A stretch of DNA of 64,000 bases from Shewanella piezotolerans WP3 (GTDB lineage: Bacteria > Pseudomonadota > Gammaproteobacteria > Enterobacterales > Shewanellaceae): the NCBI RefSeq assembly GCF_000014885.1, contig NC_011566.1, positions 4,586,501 to 4,650,500 of the forward strand, written 5' to 3'. Under the pieces are notes generated by a model. The model saw nothing but the letters and a program-made list of their open reading frames with translations. It was not told the origin of the DNA and made no database searches. Made by a program: the position numbers and the translations under genes. Shown in pieces: positions 1 to 8,282 of the stretch (its first letter is position 1; the number at the start of each line of letters is the position of its first letter).

Positions 1-347
1 CTTGGGTAGAACCCACTGATATAGAAACAGCTGATGTAGTTAATGACGCTGATGAATCACTGGCCAAATTAGTGAATTCCGCGGTAATAAAGCGAGTGAC
101 AAGCTCCAAGCTAACCAATGTCTCTACCGCCAGCCTTAGCAATGATAAATATTCAATAACTGAAGCACAAGATTTAGTCAATCGCGCCAGTACAGTGTTA
201 TTCCCGGTACTTGCAGTTAGCGTTACTAGCAGTGATCAAACAGTGCCTATTGATGCGTCATTTAAAATGTTTACTACTGGCCATAATGCTATTTTGTCTA
301 ACTTCTCTACGGCTTTTTCAACCGCGATTGAGCAAAGTTGGATCTAG
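1..347 (+). CDS. C-terminal part of an unidentified protein (5' end outside window)
   Basis: The frame that begins at base 3 is open from the window edge to a TAG at 345-347, so about 114 residues of a longer protein are visible. A GTG at 72 could be taken as a start, but the open frame upstream argues for a gene that begins outside the window. The visible part is rich in Ser, Thr, Ala and Val, with no cysteine, no membrane segment and no motif I recognise. It is convergent with mrcB. I cannot assign a function. Confidence 0.6.
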   Translation, partial: WVEPTDIETADVVNDADESLAKLVNSAVIKRVTSSKLTNVSTASLSNDKYSITEAQDLVNRASTVLFPVLAVSVTSSDQTVPIDASFKMFTTGHNAILSNFSTAFSTAIEQSWI

Positions 348-369
348 CATAAAGCAACAGCGACTTGCT

Positions 370-388
370 CCTTTAAAGCAAAGGAGAA
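370..388 (+). terminator. Weak hairpin between convergent genes
   Basis: CTCCTTT and AAAGGAG (7 bp) flank a 5-base loop just after the partial gene and before the mrcB stop. There is no clear T-run on either side, so this is a possible but weak terminator. Confidence 0.3.
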
Positions 389-404
389 AGCCGCTATTAT
401 TTTG

Positions 405-2771
405 CTAGCCGCCAATCAACTTTTTCCACCACGGTAGCGGCTCACCACAATTAGCCACCGGCTGATAGCTTTCCCTTAAAGCAGGAACCTTGATCACATT
501 GCCGCAGTCAGCTTGTTTCGCCGCGCCGCTATTACGATCAAAATAACCTTGAACCGTACCATCAACAGGCGCCATACGCAGACTCAGCGGAGGACGATTT
601 TTCAAAAACGCTTGATAGACTGCCATCGCGCCACTGCTACCGTAGAGGCCTGTTTTACCGTTATCGTCACGGCCAACCCAGATAGCCGCTACGTTTCGCT
701 CATCAAAACCAGCAAACCATGAATCACGTGAATCATTACTGGTACCTGTTTTCCCCGCAAGTGTCGCTCGAGGGAAAGCATTACCCAAGCGTTTAGCGGT
801 GCCATTGTCGACCACTTGTGTCATGGCATATTTGACCAGGTAATTGCTTGCAACAGGAATCGCTTGCGTCGCTGCCCGCTTAGATGCGACTAACGGTTGA
901 TTATTCTCATCTAGCACCGTGGTAACCGAGTTTAAATGGCGATAACGACCATTATCTGCAACGGTCTGGAACACCTGCGCCACCATGAGTGGTGAGCCAT
1001 TAACCGCGCCTAGTAGCATTGATGGGTACTCAGGGACCTTATCTTTCCAACCCGCTTTGTCTAAGGTCGTTGCCACACTGCTGACACCAATTGCCATTCC
1101 TAAGTTAACGGTCGGCACGTTCATCGACTTTTTAAACGCAGTCAATAGCGGCACTTGGCCACGAAATTTTCTATCTACGTTTTGCGGTGACCAGGTTTTA
1201 CCTTGGCCATTTTTAAGGGTGATAGGTTCATCCTTTAAAGGCGTTGCTAAGGTGTACTTCTTCGGTTGATTAAGCGCTGTGGCATATACAAATGGTTTGA
1301 TTAACGAACCTATAGGTCGCCTTATCTCAACTGCACGATTAAAGCCTTGATAACTTGGTACCTTATCACCGACCATTGCGGCAATACCCGCTGAGTATTT
1401 ATCGGTCAGCACCATGCCAACTTGCAAGGATTCATCATTCTTACCTAGCTGCTTAAGGGTCTGTTTCACCGCTTTCTCAGCCGCCTCCTGCGCCATAGGG
1501 TCAAGTGTGGTATAGACCTTAATGCCTGACTGTTGCAATAATGCCTCACCATATCGAGTCGACAATTCACGCTTAACCACAGCGAAAAACGCTGGCAGTT
1601 TTTGGTGTACTGGTTTATCGGACTTTCTTAGTCCTAATGGTGATTCAACTGCAGCTTCATATTGAGCCACATTCAGCTCTCCCGCTTCCATCAGTAACCT
1701 AAGCACTAAATCACGACGTTTCTGTGCTCGCTCTTCATATCGCCAAGGGTTGTAATAGGAAGGCCCCTTAATCACCGCGACTAAGAATGCTTGTTGAGGC
1801 AAGGTTAGCTCGCCTATTGGTCGGCCAAAATAGAATTGTGAGGCGAGTCCCATGCCATGAACCCCCCGCGCTTTGTCTTGCCCCATGTAGACTTCATTTA
1901 AGTAAGCTTCTAGGATCTCGTTTTTCTCATAACGAAAATCGATAATAATCGCCATTAAGGCTTCACGCAGCTTACGCGTCAGTGAACGTTCACTTGAAAG
2001 GAAGAAGTTCTTAGCGAGTTGTTGGGTCAAAGTTGAACCACCCTGCACTGTCCGACCAGCACTGATATTCACCATGGCCGCGCGCAAGATGGCAAAAGGA
2101 TTAACACCGTGATGTTCGTAGAAGCTGCGATCTTCAACCAAGATAAGCGCATCAATTATCGCTTGTGGCATCTTATCGGCTGCCACAAATAATCTATCTT
2201 CTCCATCCCCGGTAATAATTCTGTCCAGTAGTACCGGTTCTAAATGAAATACCGCCAGCTGGCGTTGGTCGCTACTTCTTGCCACAGAGCTTATGCCGTT
2301 CGAGTCAAACGTTATCATCACTCTTTGTTCTGTTTGGTCACCTTTAGGATGTAGGAAAGGTCTACGCCATAGATCAATTTTTGTTTTTGAAGCAGAGAAC
2401 TCTCCCACTTGGCGCGGGTTAGCCACTTTACGATAGCCCAGTAGTTTTAGCTCAGACATCAACTGCCCGTGGCTAACAGCTGCTCCAGGATATAGTGCCA
2501 TAGAGCGGCTAAACACTTGCGCAGGTAAATGCCATTTTTGCCCTTCAAACTTGCGTGCGATAATTTGATCCAAATAGATCCCATAAGCAGCAATAACGAC
2601 TGCTGCAATAACGCCAAGCTTCCAAGTTATAGACCATATTTTACGGCCCCAACCCGATTTTTGGGGAGATTTCTTAGTGGCTCTTTTTTTACCACCTTTG
2701 CCGGCTGATACTCTTTTTACCGCTGGACGCTTGGTGGTTTTTTTAGGTTTTGGTGTCGCTTTATCAGTCAT
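405..2771 (-). CDS. mrcB: Penicillin-binding protein 1B (bifunctional transglycosylase/transpeptidase)
   Basis: Class A PBP that polymerises lipid II glycan strands and cross-links peptides in the periplasm. The N-terminus is very Lys/Arg-rich and cytoplasmic, followed by one membrane segment (WSITWKLGVIAAVVIAAYGI). The glycosyltransferase domain shows EDRSFYEHHG and GGSTLTQQLAKN. The transpeptidase domain shows the SxxK motif in GSLIKPF, SMNVP as SxN, and KTGT. The product is 788 aa, close to E. coli PBP1B. I chose the ATG at 2771 (MTDKATPK): the longer frame runs back into hrpB, while this start lies 25 bases after the hrpB stop with GGAAC upstream. It probably shares a transcript with hrpB. 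Confidence 0.95.
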   Translation of the reverse strand: MTDKATPKPKKTTKRPAVKRVSAGKGGKKRATKKSPQKSGWGRKIWSITWKLGVIAAVVIAAYGIYLDQIIARKFEGQKWHLPAQVFSRSMALYPGAAVSHGQLMSELKLLGYRKVANPRQVGEFSASKTKIDLWRRPFLHPKGDQTEQRVMITFDSNGISSVARSSDQRQLAVFHLEPVLLDRIITGDGEDRLFVAADKMPQAIIDALILVEDRSFYEHHGVNPFAILRAAMVNISAGRTVQGGSTLTQQLAKNFFLSSERSLTRKLREALMAIIIDFRYEKNEILEAYLNEVYMGQDKARGVHGMGLASQFYFGRPIGELTLPQQAFLVAVIKGPSYYNPWRYEERAQKRRDLVLRLLMEAGELNVAQYEAAVESPLGLRKSDKPVHQKLPAFFAVVKRELSTRYGEALLQQSGIKVYTTLDPMAQEAAEKAVKQTLKQLGKNDESLQVGMVLTDKYSAGIAAMVGDKVPSYQGFNRAVEIRRPIGSLIKPFVYATALNQPKKYTLATPLKDEPITLKNGQGKTWSPQNVDRKFRGQVPLLTAFKKSMNVPTVNLGMAIGVSSVATTLDKAGWKDKVPEYPSMLLGAVNGSPLMVAQVFQTVADNGRYRHLNSVTTVLDENNQPLVASKRAATQAIPVASNYLVKYAMTQVVDNGTAKRLGNAFPRATLAGKTGTSNDSRDSWFAGFDERNVAAIWVGRDDNGKTGLYGSSGAMAVYQAFLKNRPPLSLRMAPVDGTVQGYFDRNSGAAKQADCGNVIKVPALRESYQPVANCGEPLPWWKKLIGG

Positions 2772-2796
2772 TACTGTTCCGCTGCCTAGCTCAACA

Positions 2797-5307
2797 CTAT
2801 TGTGAGCTAAAGGTCTTCTTTTTAGTAAATTTGGTGGGCTGTGTATTTGCCGGGTCATCAGGCCATAGATGCTTTGGGTATCGGCCCTTCATCTCTTTCT
2901 TTACGTGGTCATATGGACCTTGCCAAAAACTCGCTAAATCAGCCGTTAATGCCAAAGGTCGCCTAGCTGGCGACAGCAGCTCCATAGTAAGCACTAACTT
3001 ACCATTAACTAACTGAGGGCTCTGCTGCATACCAAAGGCCTCTTGCAACCTTACACTTAACCGTCCACGCTTCTGAGCGTCATACTCAATCTTGGCATGT
3101 GTACCGGTGGCCATGAGCCATTTAATTGGCAATATTCGGTCTAAGTGCTGTTGGGTAGCCCAAGGCATTAAATTAAGCAGCAAAGTATAACAATCTAATT
3201 GCTGTAATTGTGCCAAACTGCGCACATCATCAAGATAGGGCTTTAGCCAATCATCCAATAATGCAATTAAGCTTTCGTCATCTAAGCTTGGCCAATCATG
3301 CGATTTATCTAGGTCGCTGGCAATCGCCACTCGATAGCGCAACTGCTCTGTACGTTCATCAAATTTCAGTAATGCTAAGCCATTGAGTACGACCTGCTCT
3401 ACAATCGCATTTTTAATAAGCTTTTTATCTAACTGTTTAACTGGGGTTTTACTGAGGGATATCTGACCGACGTTACGTCGTAGCTCGGCGAAAAATCGTC
3501 CTTTAATGTTATCCCATCCACAGTACTCAATAGTATCCACTAAGCTCGACAATTGATCAGTAAATAATTGTTCATTGAGTGTGGCAGCTAGATAGACTTT
3601 GCCATTGCTGCGGCCTTCACTCTCTTGAAAGTCAGCAACCACTAACCAAGGTTGCCCTGACAAGCTATCATCGTTCGCTAACTCGACGCCCGTACCACCT
3701 GCTAACTGATAGCCGCTTGCGCCGCGCTGCTTGGCAATGCGATCGGGATAAGCAAAAGCCAGCAGCATGGCAATATCATCACTAGCAGCCTGCCTTGCGA
3801 CCATTGAAAGAGTGTGCGACGAACCATTGCGAACACCTAAGCTATTAAGCCACTGACGGATCTGTTTGCCAGCCTCAGACGTTAAAGCTTCTTGAAAATA
3901 ATGGCTGATATCACTGCCTTTACGACTGCGACCTCTAGCCTCTAAAGTGCCAGCCAAAATTGCTGCAAGCATCACTAGATTATTATCACTCTCTTGCCTT
4001 GATAAACGCTGCGCTTTAAGCAGCATATGCGCAATACGTGGCTGGCAACCCAGCTCATAAGCAGCACGACCATGAGCGGTAATCACCCGTTTATCATCAA
4101 CCATTTCAAGCGAGCGAAGTAACTGCCAGCTAACCTTTTCATTCGCTTTTGACGGCTGAGTTAGCATAGGTAACTCGTCGAGAGATTTAACGCCCCAGTA
4201 CGCACCATCTAATACCATCGTAATGAGATCGGTATGCATGACCTCAGGCTCATCAGCCTTTATCAATCGTCCATGCTCCTCTTGGCTCCACAATCGAGTG
4301 CTAAAACCAGCCATGAGCCGCCCAGCTCGCCCACTACGTTGAGCCGCGGATGCTTGGCTTATCCGCTTAAGTGATAGCCGCGTCGCTCCAGTTCTTGGAT
4401 TAAAGCTTGCTTGGCGTTTATAGCCTGAATCAATAACCTGGGTTATTCCCTCAATCGTCAAACTAGACTCGGCTACGTTGGTGGCGAGTACCACTTTACG
4501 AATACCTGTTACCGGCGGCGCAATAGCTTGATCCTGTGCTTTAGTTGGCAAGCTGCCATACAGCGGACAGATAATAAATAAGTTGGGGTCTAAACGCGGT
4601 GCAAGTAAACTTTGCAGCCGCCTAATCTCCCCTTGCCCAGGTAGGAATGCCAACAATGAGCCCTGTTGCTGGGTATTCAAGGCATCTGCGATCACTTTTG
4701 CCATGTGATCGATCCATAGCGATTGCACAGGTGCGGCGCGATAGCACTGCTCAACCGGGAAGCTGCGCCCTTCACTGCTCAGAGTCAGCGCATCAGGCAT
4801 CAACTCGCTTAGCGGTAATCCCGACAAGGTGGCTGACATAGCCAGTAACTTTAAATCCTCGCGAAAACTCGCTTGGATCTCTAACGCTAAAGCTAAACCT
4901 AAATCAGTGGTTAGATGACGTTCATGGATCTCATCAAATATTACCAGCGCAATACCTGTCAATTCAGGATCGTTTTGGATCATCCGCGTCAGCACACCTT
5001 CTGTCACAATCTCAAGCCGGGTATCGCGACTAACTTTTGATTCGCCTCTAACTCGATAGCCAACCTCAGCCCCCAATGGGCAGCCGCGCTGGCTTGCAAT
5101 AAACTGGGCAACATTTCGAGCAGCGACTCGGCGCGGTTCAAGCATTAGGATTTTACCGTCGATCTCATCCCAGTCCAGCATGGCCAAAGGTAATGCCGTC
5201 GACTTTCCGGCTCCGGTAGGCGCCTCAAGTATCACTTGATTCGCTTGATTAAAAGCATGGCGAATAGGATCTAATAAGCTGTGAATGGGTAATGAAGTTA
5301 CTGGCAT
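2797..5307 (-). CDS. hrpB: ATP-dependent helicase HrpB (DEAH family)
   Basis: Superfamily 2 DExH helicase of 836 aa. Visible motifs are Walker A APTGAGKST, the DEIH box in FDEIHERHL, motif III SAT, and motif VI QRSGRAGR, followed by the long HrpB C-terminal region. The start was placed at the ATG at 5307 (MPVTSLPIHSLL) because it matches the usual HrpB N-terminus, which sits about 25 residues before Walker A; the frame could extend 14 codons to 5349. The cellular role of HrpB is poorly defined even in E. coli, and its neighbour is usually mrcB, as here. It is divergent from thpR. Confidence 0.93.
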   Translation of the reverse strand: MPVTSLPIHSLLDPIRHAFNQANQVILEAPTGAGKSTALPLAMLDWDEIDGKILMLEPRRVAARNVAQFIASQRGCPLGAEVGYRVRGESKVSRDTRLEIVTEGVLTRMIQNDPELTGIALVIFDEIHERHLTTDLGLALALEIQASFREDLKLLAMSATLSGLPLSELMPDALTLSSEGRSFPVEQCYRAAPVQSLWIDHMAKVIADALNTQQQGSLLAFLPGQGEIRRLQSLLAPRLDPNLFIICPLYGSLPTKAQDQAIAPPVTGIRKVVLATNVAESSLTIEGITQVIDSGYKRQASFNPRTGATRLSLKRISQASAAQRSGRAGRLMAGFSTRLWSQEEHGRLIKADEPEVMHTDLITMVLDGAYWGVKSLDELPMLTQPSKANEKVSWQLLRSLEMVDDKRVITAHGRAAYELGCQPRIAHMLLKAQRLSRQESDNNLVMLAAILAGTLEARGRSRKGSDISHYFQEALTSEAGKQIRQWLNSLGVRNGSSHTLSMVARQAASDDIAMLLAFAYPDRIAKQRGASGYQLAGGTGVELANDDSLSGQPWLVVADFQESEGRSNGKVYLAATLNEQLFTDQLSSLVDTIEYCGWDNIKGRFFAELRRNVGQISLSKTPVKQLDKKLIKNAIVEQVVLNGLALLKFDERTEQLRYRVAIASDLDKSHDWPSLDDESLIALLDDWLKPYLDDVRSLAQLQQLDCYTLLLNLMPWATQQHLDRILPIKWLMATGTHAKIEYDAQKRGRLSVRLQEAFGMQQSPQLVNGKLVLTMELLSPARRPLALTADLASFWQGPYDHVKKEMKGRYPKHLWPDDPANTQPTKFTKKKTFSSQ

Positions 5308-5438
5308 TGTTTTGTAGTGAGGCTCGTTATGGCGGCGTATAACGCACATACTAAAGTAATGTTTGCCAAGCAGTGTACTCTAAAAGCGCTAACAGGCTAA
5401 ACTCTCAAAGGTGTTTATCTTTATTGTGGTACCGATTG

Positions 5439-5984
5439 ATGACTAACTGTACGCGTAACATATGCACTGCGGCGGGAAAGCGGGTTTTCCTTGGCTTCGC
5501 ACTCACCACTGAACAAACTAAGCAGATCGAAGCCATTCAGTCACAACTTCCTGAAAATGTTAGGCTGGTACCAAGCCAAAATTTACACATGACACTGGCA
5601 TTTTTCGGCTACGCCAGCAATGAGACTATCGATGCGCTCATCAATAATATCGATGCGATGAGTAAACCGCATTTTACGGTCCATTTAGATTGCATTGCAC
5701 ACTGGAAAAAACCAAAAATACTCTGCCTTAAAGGCACAGCGTCTGACCCAAACCTGTTATCGATAGCAAACGATAGCCAAACGATTGCGCAGAAACTCAA
5801 GCTACATCAAAGCGAATACCACTATAACCCGCATATCACCCTGTCTAGAAAGGCCAAGGAGGCTGTTGACGGTATTTGTTATACCGCACTGACTTTACAA
5901 CCTAATGCACTCCATCTCTTTGAATCATTTGCCGGTAAAGATGGCGTAGAGTACCCAATCTTGCACTCATGGCATTTGACATAA
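5439..5984 (+). CDS. thpR: RNA 2',3'-cyclic phosphodiesterase (LigT/ThpR, 2H superfamily)
   Basis: A 181-residue 2H phosphoesterase. It has the paired HxTx signatures, HMTL in the N-terminal half and HITL in the C-terminal half; these histidines form the active site. Family members hydrolyse 2',3'-cyclic phosphate RNA ends and were first described as 2'-5' RNA ligases. The frame is open back to 5373, but the ATG at 5439 (MTNCTRNICT) is closer to the usual start, before the first beta strand (RVFLGFAL). The ribosome site is weak, so a start further in is possible. It is divergent from hrpB. Confidence 0.85.
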   Translation: MTNCTRNICTAAGKRVFLGFALTTEQTKQIEAIQSQLPENVRLVPSQNLHMTLAFFGYASNETIDALINNIDAMSKPHFTVHLDCIAHWKKPKILCLKGTASDPNLLSIANDSQTIAQKLKLHQSEYHYNPHITLSRKAKEAVDGICYTALTLQPNALHLFESFAGKDGVEYPILHSWHLT

Positions 5985-6059
5985 TAGCGCCCTGAACCAC
6001 TGTTGAGCTTGGTAAAATTAGGCTAAGCTATGCCGCATTAGCGCCAATAGGAACCCGTT

Positions 6060-6371
6060 ATGACAATGTCAGAGATTACTAAAGTACAATTAACCGAACT
6101 TTTAACCTCTTGGAAACAGGGCAAGATCACTGCAGAAGAGCTGCAAAACTGGATGGTGACTCATTACGATCCGCCTGAAGTTGTGATTGGTAAAGGTGAG
6201 CCTGAGTGGACGCAAGAAGCGATGAATATCGTGATGAATGAATATGAGATAGCAAAAATAGAGAAGTTTCGCTTAGACAATGCGCAGTTTGCCATTGATT
6301 TTGTAAACTGTAGCGAAGCAAACTTTAATCAAACTAAGCACCTATTTATCCAAGATGGTTTTTCTGATTAA
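6060..6371 (+). CDS. Small conserved-looking protein of unknown function
   Basis: A 103-residue acidic soluble protein starting at ATG 6060, with AGGA about 8 bases upstream; a second ATG two codons in (6066) is an alternative. It looks mostly helical at the N-terminus (LTSWKQGKITAEELQNWM), with one cysteine and no signal peptide. The LxxWxxGxITAEELxxW pattern resembles a short helical hairpin also seen in small uncharacterised gamma-proteobacterial proteins, but I cannot name a family. It stands alone between thpR and a long non-coding stretch. Confidence 0.7.
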   Translation: MTMSEITKVQLTELLTSWKQGKITAEELQNWMVTHYDPPEVVIGKGEPEWTQEAMNIVMNEYEIAKIEKFRLDNAQFAIDFVNCSEANFNQTKHLFIQDGFSD

Positions 6372-6854
6372 GCCGATTTAAAGATATTCAGCTTTCGCTG
6401 AGTCTTGGTTTATTCAAACAGAAGCAAGTCGATGTTAGCACAAAAAAAGGCCACCTAATTTAGGTGGCTAATCGAAGAACTATTACGCTGTTTCATTTGA
6501 TACACCATCACTTATGGCGTACGAAAGTATCAAGGAAGGTTTTGCGCTAAAGCTTTAATCACTTGTTAAACATATAGATACCATAGGCATTGGCAATTGC
6601 CCATTGAGATAATTTGAATTTGTTTGAAAGATTATGAATTGAGATTAAACTGAATAAATTCAATTGGATAGGGTTTGTTTTTTTTAGCGCTTTATTCTAT
6701 TAAAGCTAAATACAATGCCCTAAATAGAGGTTCAAACAGTTGATAGTTAATAATTATGGCTGGTATTCATGGTGGGTTTGTTGACACAGAACAGTAATTT
6801 ACAGCCCCCACATTACGGCCCGCTAAACAGTGCAGCAACGTGAAGTAAGGAAGT
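6372..6854. other. Non-coding stretch, 483 bases
   Basis: Apart from a minus-strand hairpin terminator at 6442-6468, I find no convincing gene. The longest minus-strand reading frame just upstream of that hairpin encodes about 17 residues and has no good ribosome site. The right half is AT-rich with a T8 run near 6678. Confidence 0.5.
6442..6468 (-). terminator. Rho-independent terminator reading on the minus strand
   Basis: GCCACCTA and TAGGTGGC form an 8-bp stem with a 3-base loop. On the minus strand it is followed by C and seven T. No minus-strand gene ends nearby; the closest stop is at 6855, almost 390 bases upstream. Confidence 0.7.
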
Positions 6855-7748
6855 CTAAAAGTGAGCTAATACTAATTGATACAGTGTATCACTTTCGGTG
6901 ACAACAGCTTGACCGCCACTTTTAAAAATAGCATCACTGACACCAGGAGATTCAACATAGGTGTATAGGTAAAAATCAGTGTCGTAACCAGCCGCACGAA
7001 CCGCTTGCAGCAATTTCAACCCAGCCAATGAATCTCCATGGCGCCCCATATCAGAAATGATCGCTTGGTAGTTATACATTGATAACAACATTAATGCTTC
7101 TTCTGAGGTTACAGTGGTGTAGACACCAATGTTTCTCTGCTCCAAATAAGCCCTTTCTACCAGATTATTCTCTGGGTGGTCATCGACCCATAATACCCGA
7201 CCCACTGCGTTAGCTGGCTCAGCAGTTCTAAACTCAGTTACCGAGTCACTACTGACGTCACCTTGCCAAAACTGAAAAATAAGGGCAATAACAAGTAATA
7301 AAGCAATAAATACTTTCGCAAATATTTCCCACCAGGAAATAGCGATTGGACTTTTACGGCGCTCAACAAAAGGGACAGAGGAAGGTATTTTATCTTGTGA
7401 AGTGCTTATCGGTTCTGCTGCCGGCTGTAATTTTGACAACTGTTTCCCAAGCGTATGCTCTAGCCGATAACCTCGGCCATGAACCGTTTGAATTAAGGGA
7501 CCAGAATAGCCTGCATCGCTAAACGTCCTGCGCGTGTCTGACACCAACTTGGACAAAGACATATCTGATACTACCGTGCCAACCCAAATCTTATCTAAAC
7601 AGTCCTGCTTTGAACAATGTTCAGGATAATGATTAGAAAGCAGTTGGATAAGTGCAATATTACGCTCATCTAAGGCAAAAACATTGCCATTAACTTGTAG
7701 CTCAGTAGCTTCATTATCGATGGTAAATTCGCTAAAACTCAATTTCAT
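6855..7748 (-). CDS. ToxR/CadC-like membrane-anchored regulator with C-terminal receiver-like domain
   Basis: 297 residues from ATG 7748; a TTG at 7757 would add three codons. Residues 1-97 form an OmpR/PhoB-type winged helix ending in IQTVHGRGYRL. A polar linker follows, then one membrane helix at about 138-161 preceded by ERRK and followed by an acidic stretch, so the N-terminus should be cytoplasmic. The last 115 residues look like a response-regulator receiver: VLWVDDHP carries the acidic pair (189-190) and AIISDMG the usual phospho-acceptor Asp (about 233). The expected beta-5 lysine is missing (AVVTES). Topology puts this receiver-like domain in the periplasm, where no phosphodonor is known. 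No histidine kinase is adjacent. Family assignment of both domains is fairly secure; the role is unknown. Confidence 0.8.
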   Translation of the reverse strand: MKLSFSEFTIDNEATELQVNGNVFALDERNIALIQLLSNHYPEHCSKQDCLDKIWVGTVVSDMSLSKLVSDTRRTFSDAGYSGPLIQTVHGRGYRLEHTLGKQLSKLQPAAEPISTSQDKIPSSVPFVERRKSPIAISWWEIFAKVFIALLLVIALIFQFWQGDVSSDSVTEFRTAEPANAVGRVLWVDDHPENNLVERAYLEQRNIGVYTTVTSEEALMLLSMYNYQAIISDMGRHGDSLAGLKLLQAVRAAGYDTDFYLYTYVESPGVSDAIFKSGGQAVVTESDTLYQLVLAHF

Positions 7749-7914
7749 GGACGGCAAACCAATACTTAAGTACTAGTTAACAATACTGCAACAATAAAAA
7801 AGATTTGGCAAAGACTGTTTTCAGCAGAATGGGCTTCAGCGCGCTCAAAGCACAACAGAATATCGCTTCAATGAAAAACCTGAAGAGGATTATTTCTGAA
7901 AGGGCTTACATTTA

Positions 7915-8179
7915 TACCAATTGCATTAAAAGTTTGACCATTCAGCGGGAATTCAAAACGTTGTAGGCAAGCAGTGGGATTTGAGCTAATAGTTATTCTA
8001 TATCCAAATCCCATAGCGCAGCATACAGCGTTTTTGAAACCCGCACTACGTGAGCCCTTCAGCCTTTCCACTTCTGCTTTGCATTGGCTTAAAAGGGAAT
8101 AACCATTTCTTTACCAATGTGCTTTGAATTGAAAAGGCTGAGGGGCTCTGAAATGGTCAAATACTTAATGCAATTGGTA
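7915..8179. mobile_element. MITE, type A copy 1 (265 bp)
   Basis: Perfect 15-base terminal inverted repeats TACCAATTGCATTAA / TTAATGCAATTGGTA bound a 265-base non-coding element. A nearly identical copy lies at 34195-34458. The ends sit next to A/T bases consistent with TA target duplication. It contains no transposase, so it would have to be moved in trans. It lies between the regulator at 6855 and pepB. Confidence 0.85.
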
Positions 8180-8196
8180 TTAGTACTGTAAATACT

Positions 8197-8229
8197 AAAA
8201 AGCCACCTATTTCGAGGTGGCTTTTTTTT
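8197..8229. terminator. Bidirectional terminator 3' of pepB
   Basis: AGCCACCT / AGGTGGCT, 8-bp stem with a 6-base loop, A4 on the left and T8 on the right. On the minus strand it lies about 55 bases after the pepB stop. Confidence 0.8.
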
Positions 8230-8282
8230 AAACAGTTACGACTTACTGATGACCACTCTTGCCGCTGTGGCCATAGTTCTCA

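Noticed and set aside
985..1269. 94-residue plus-strand frame inside mrcB
   Set aside because: Opposite-strand shadow of a well-conserved gene.
6470..6530. 17-codon minus-strand frame before the hairpin at 6442
   Set aside because: No ribosome site and an ordinary chance length; kept only as part of the possible small-RNA note.
7868..8071. 67-residue minus-strand frame 3' of pepB
   Set aside because: It falls mostly inside the type A MITE and ends outside it; the other A copy does not keep the same frame.
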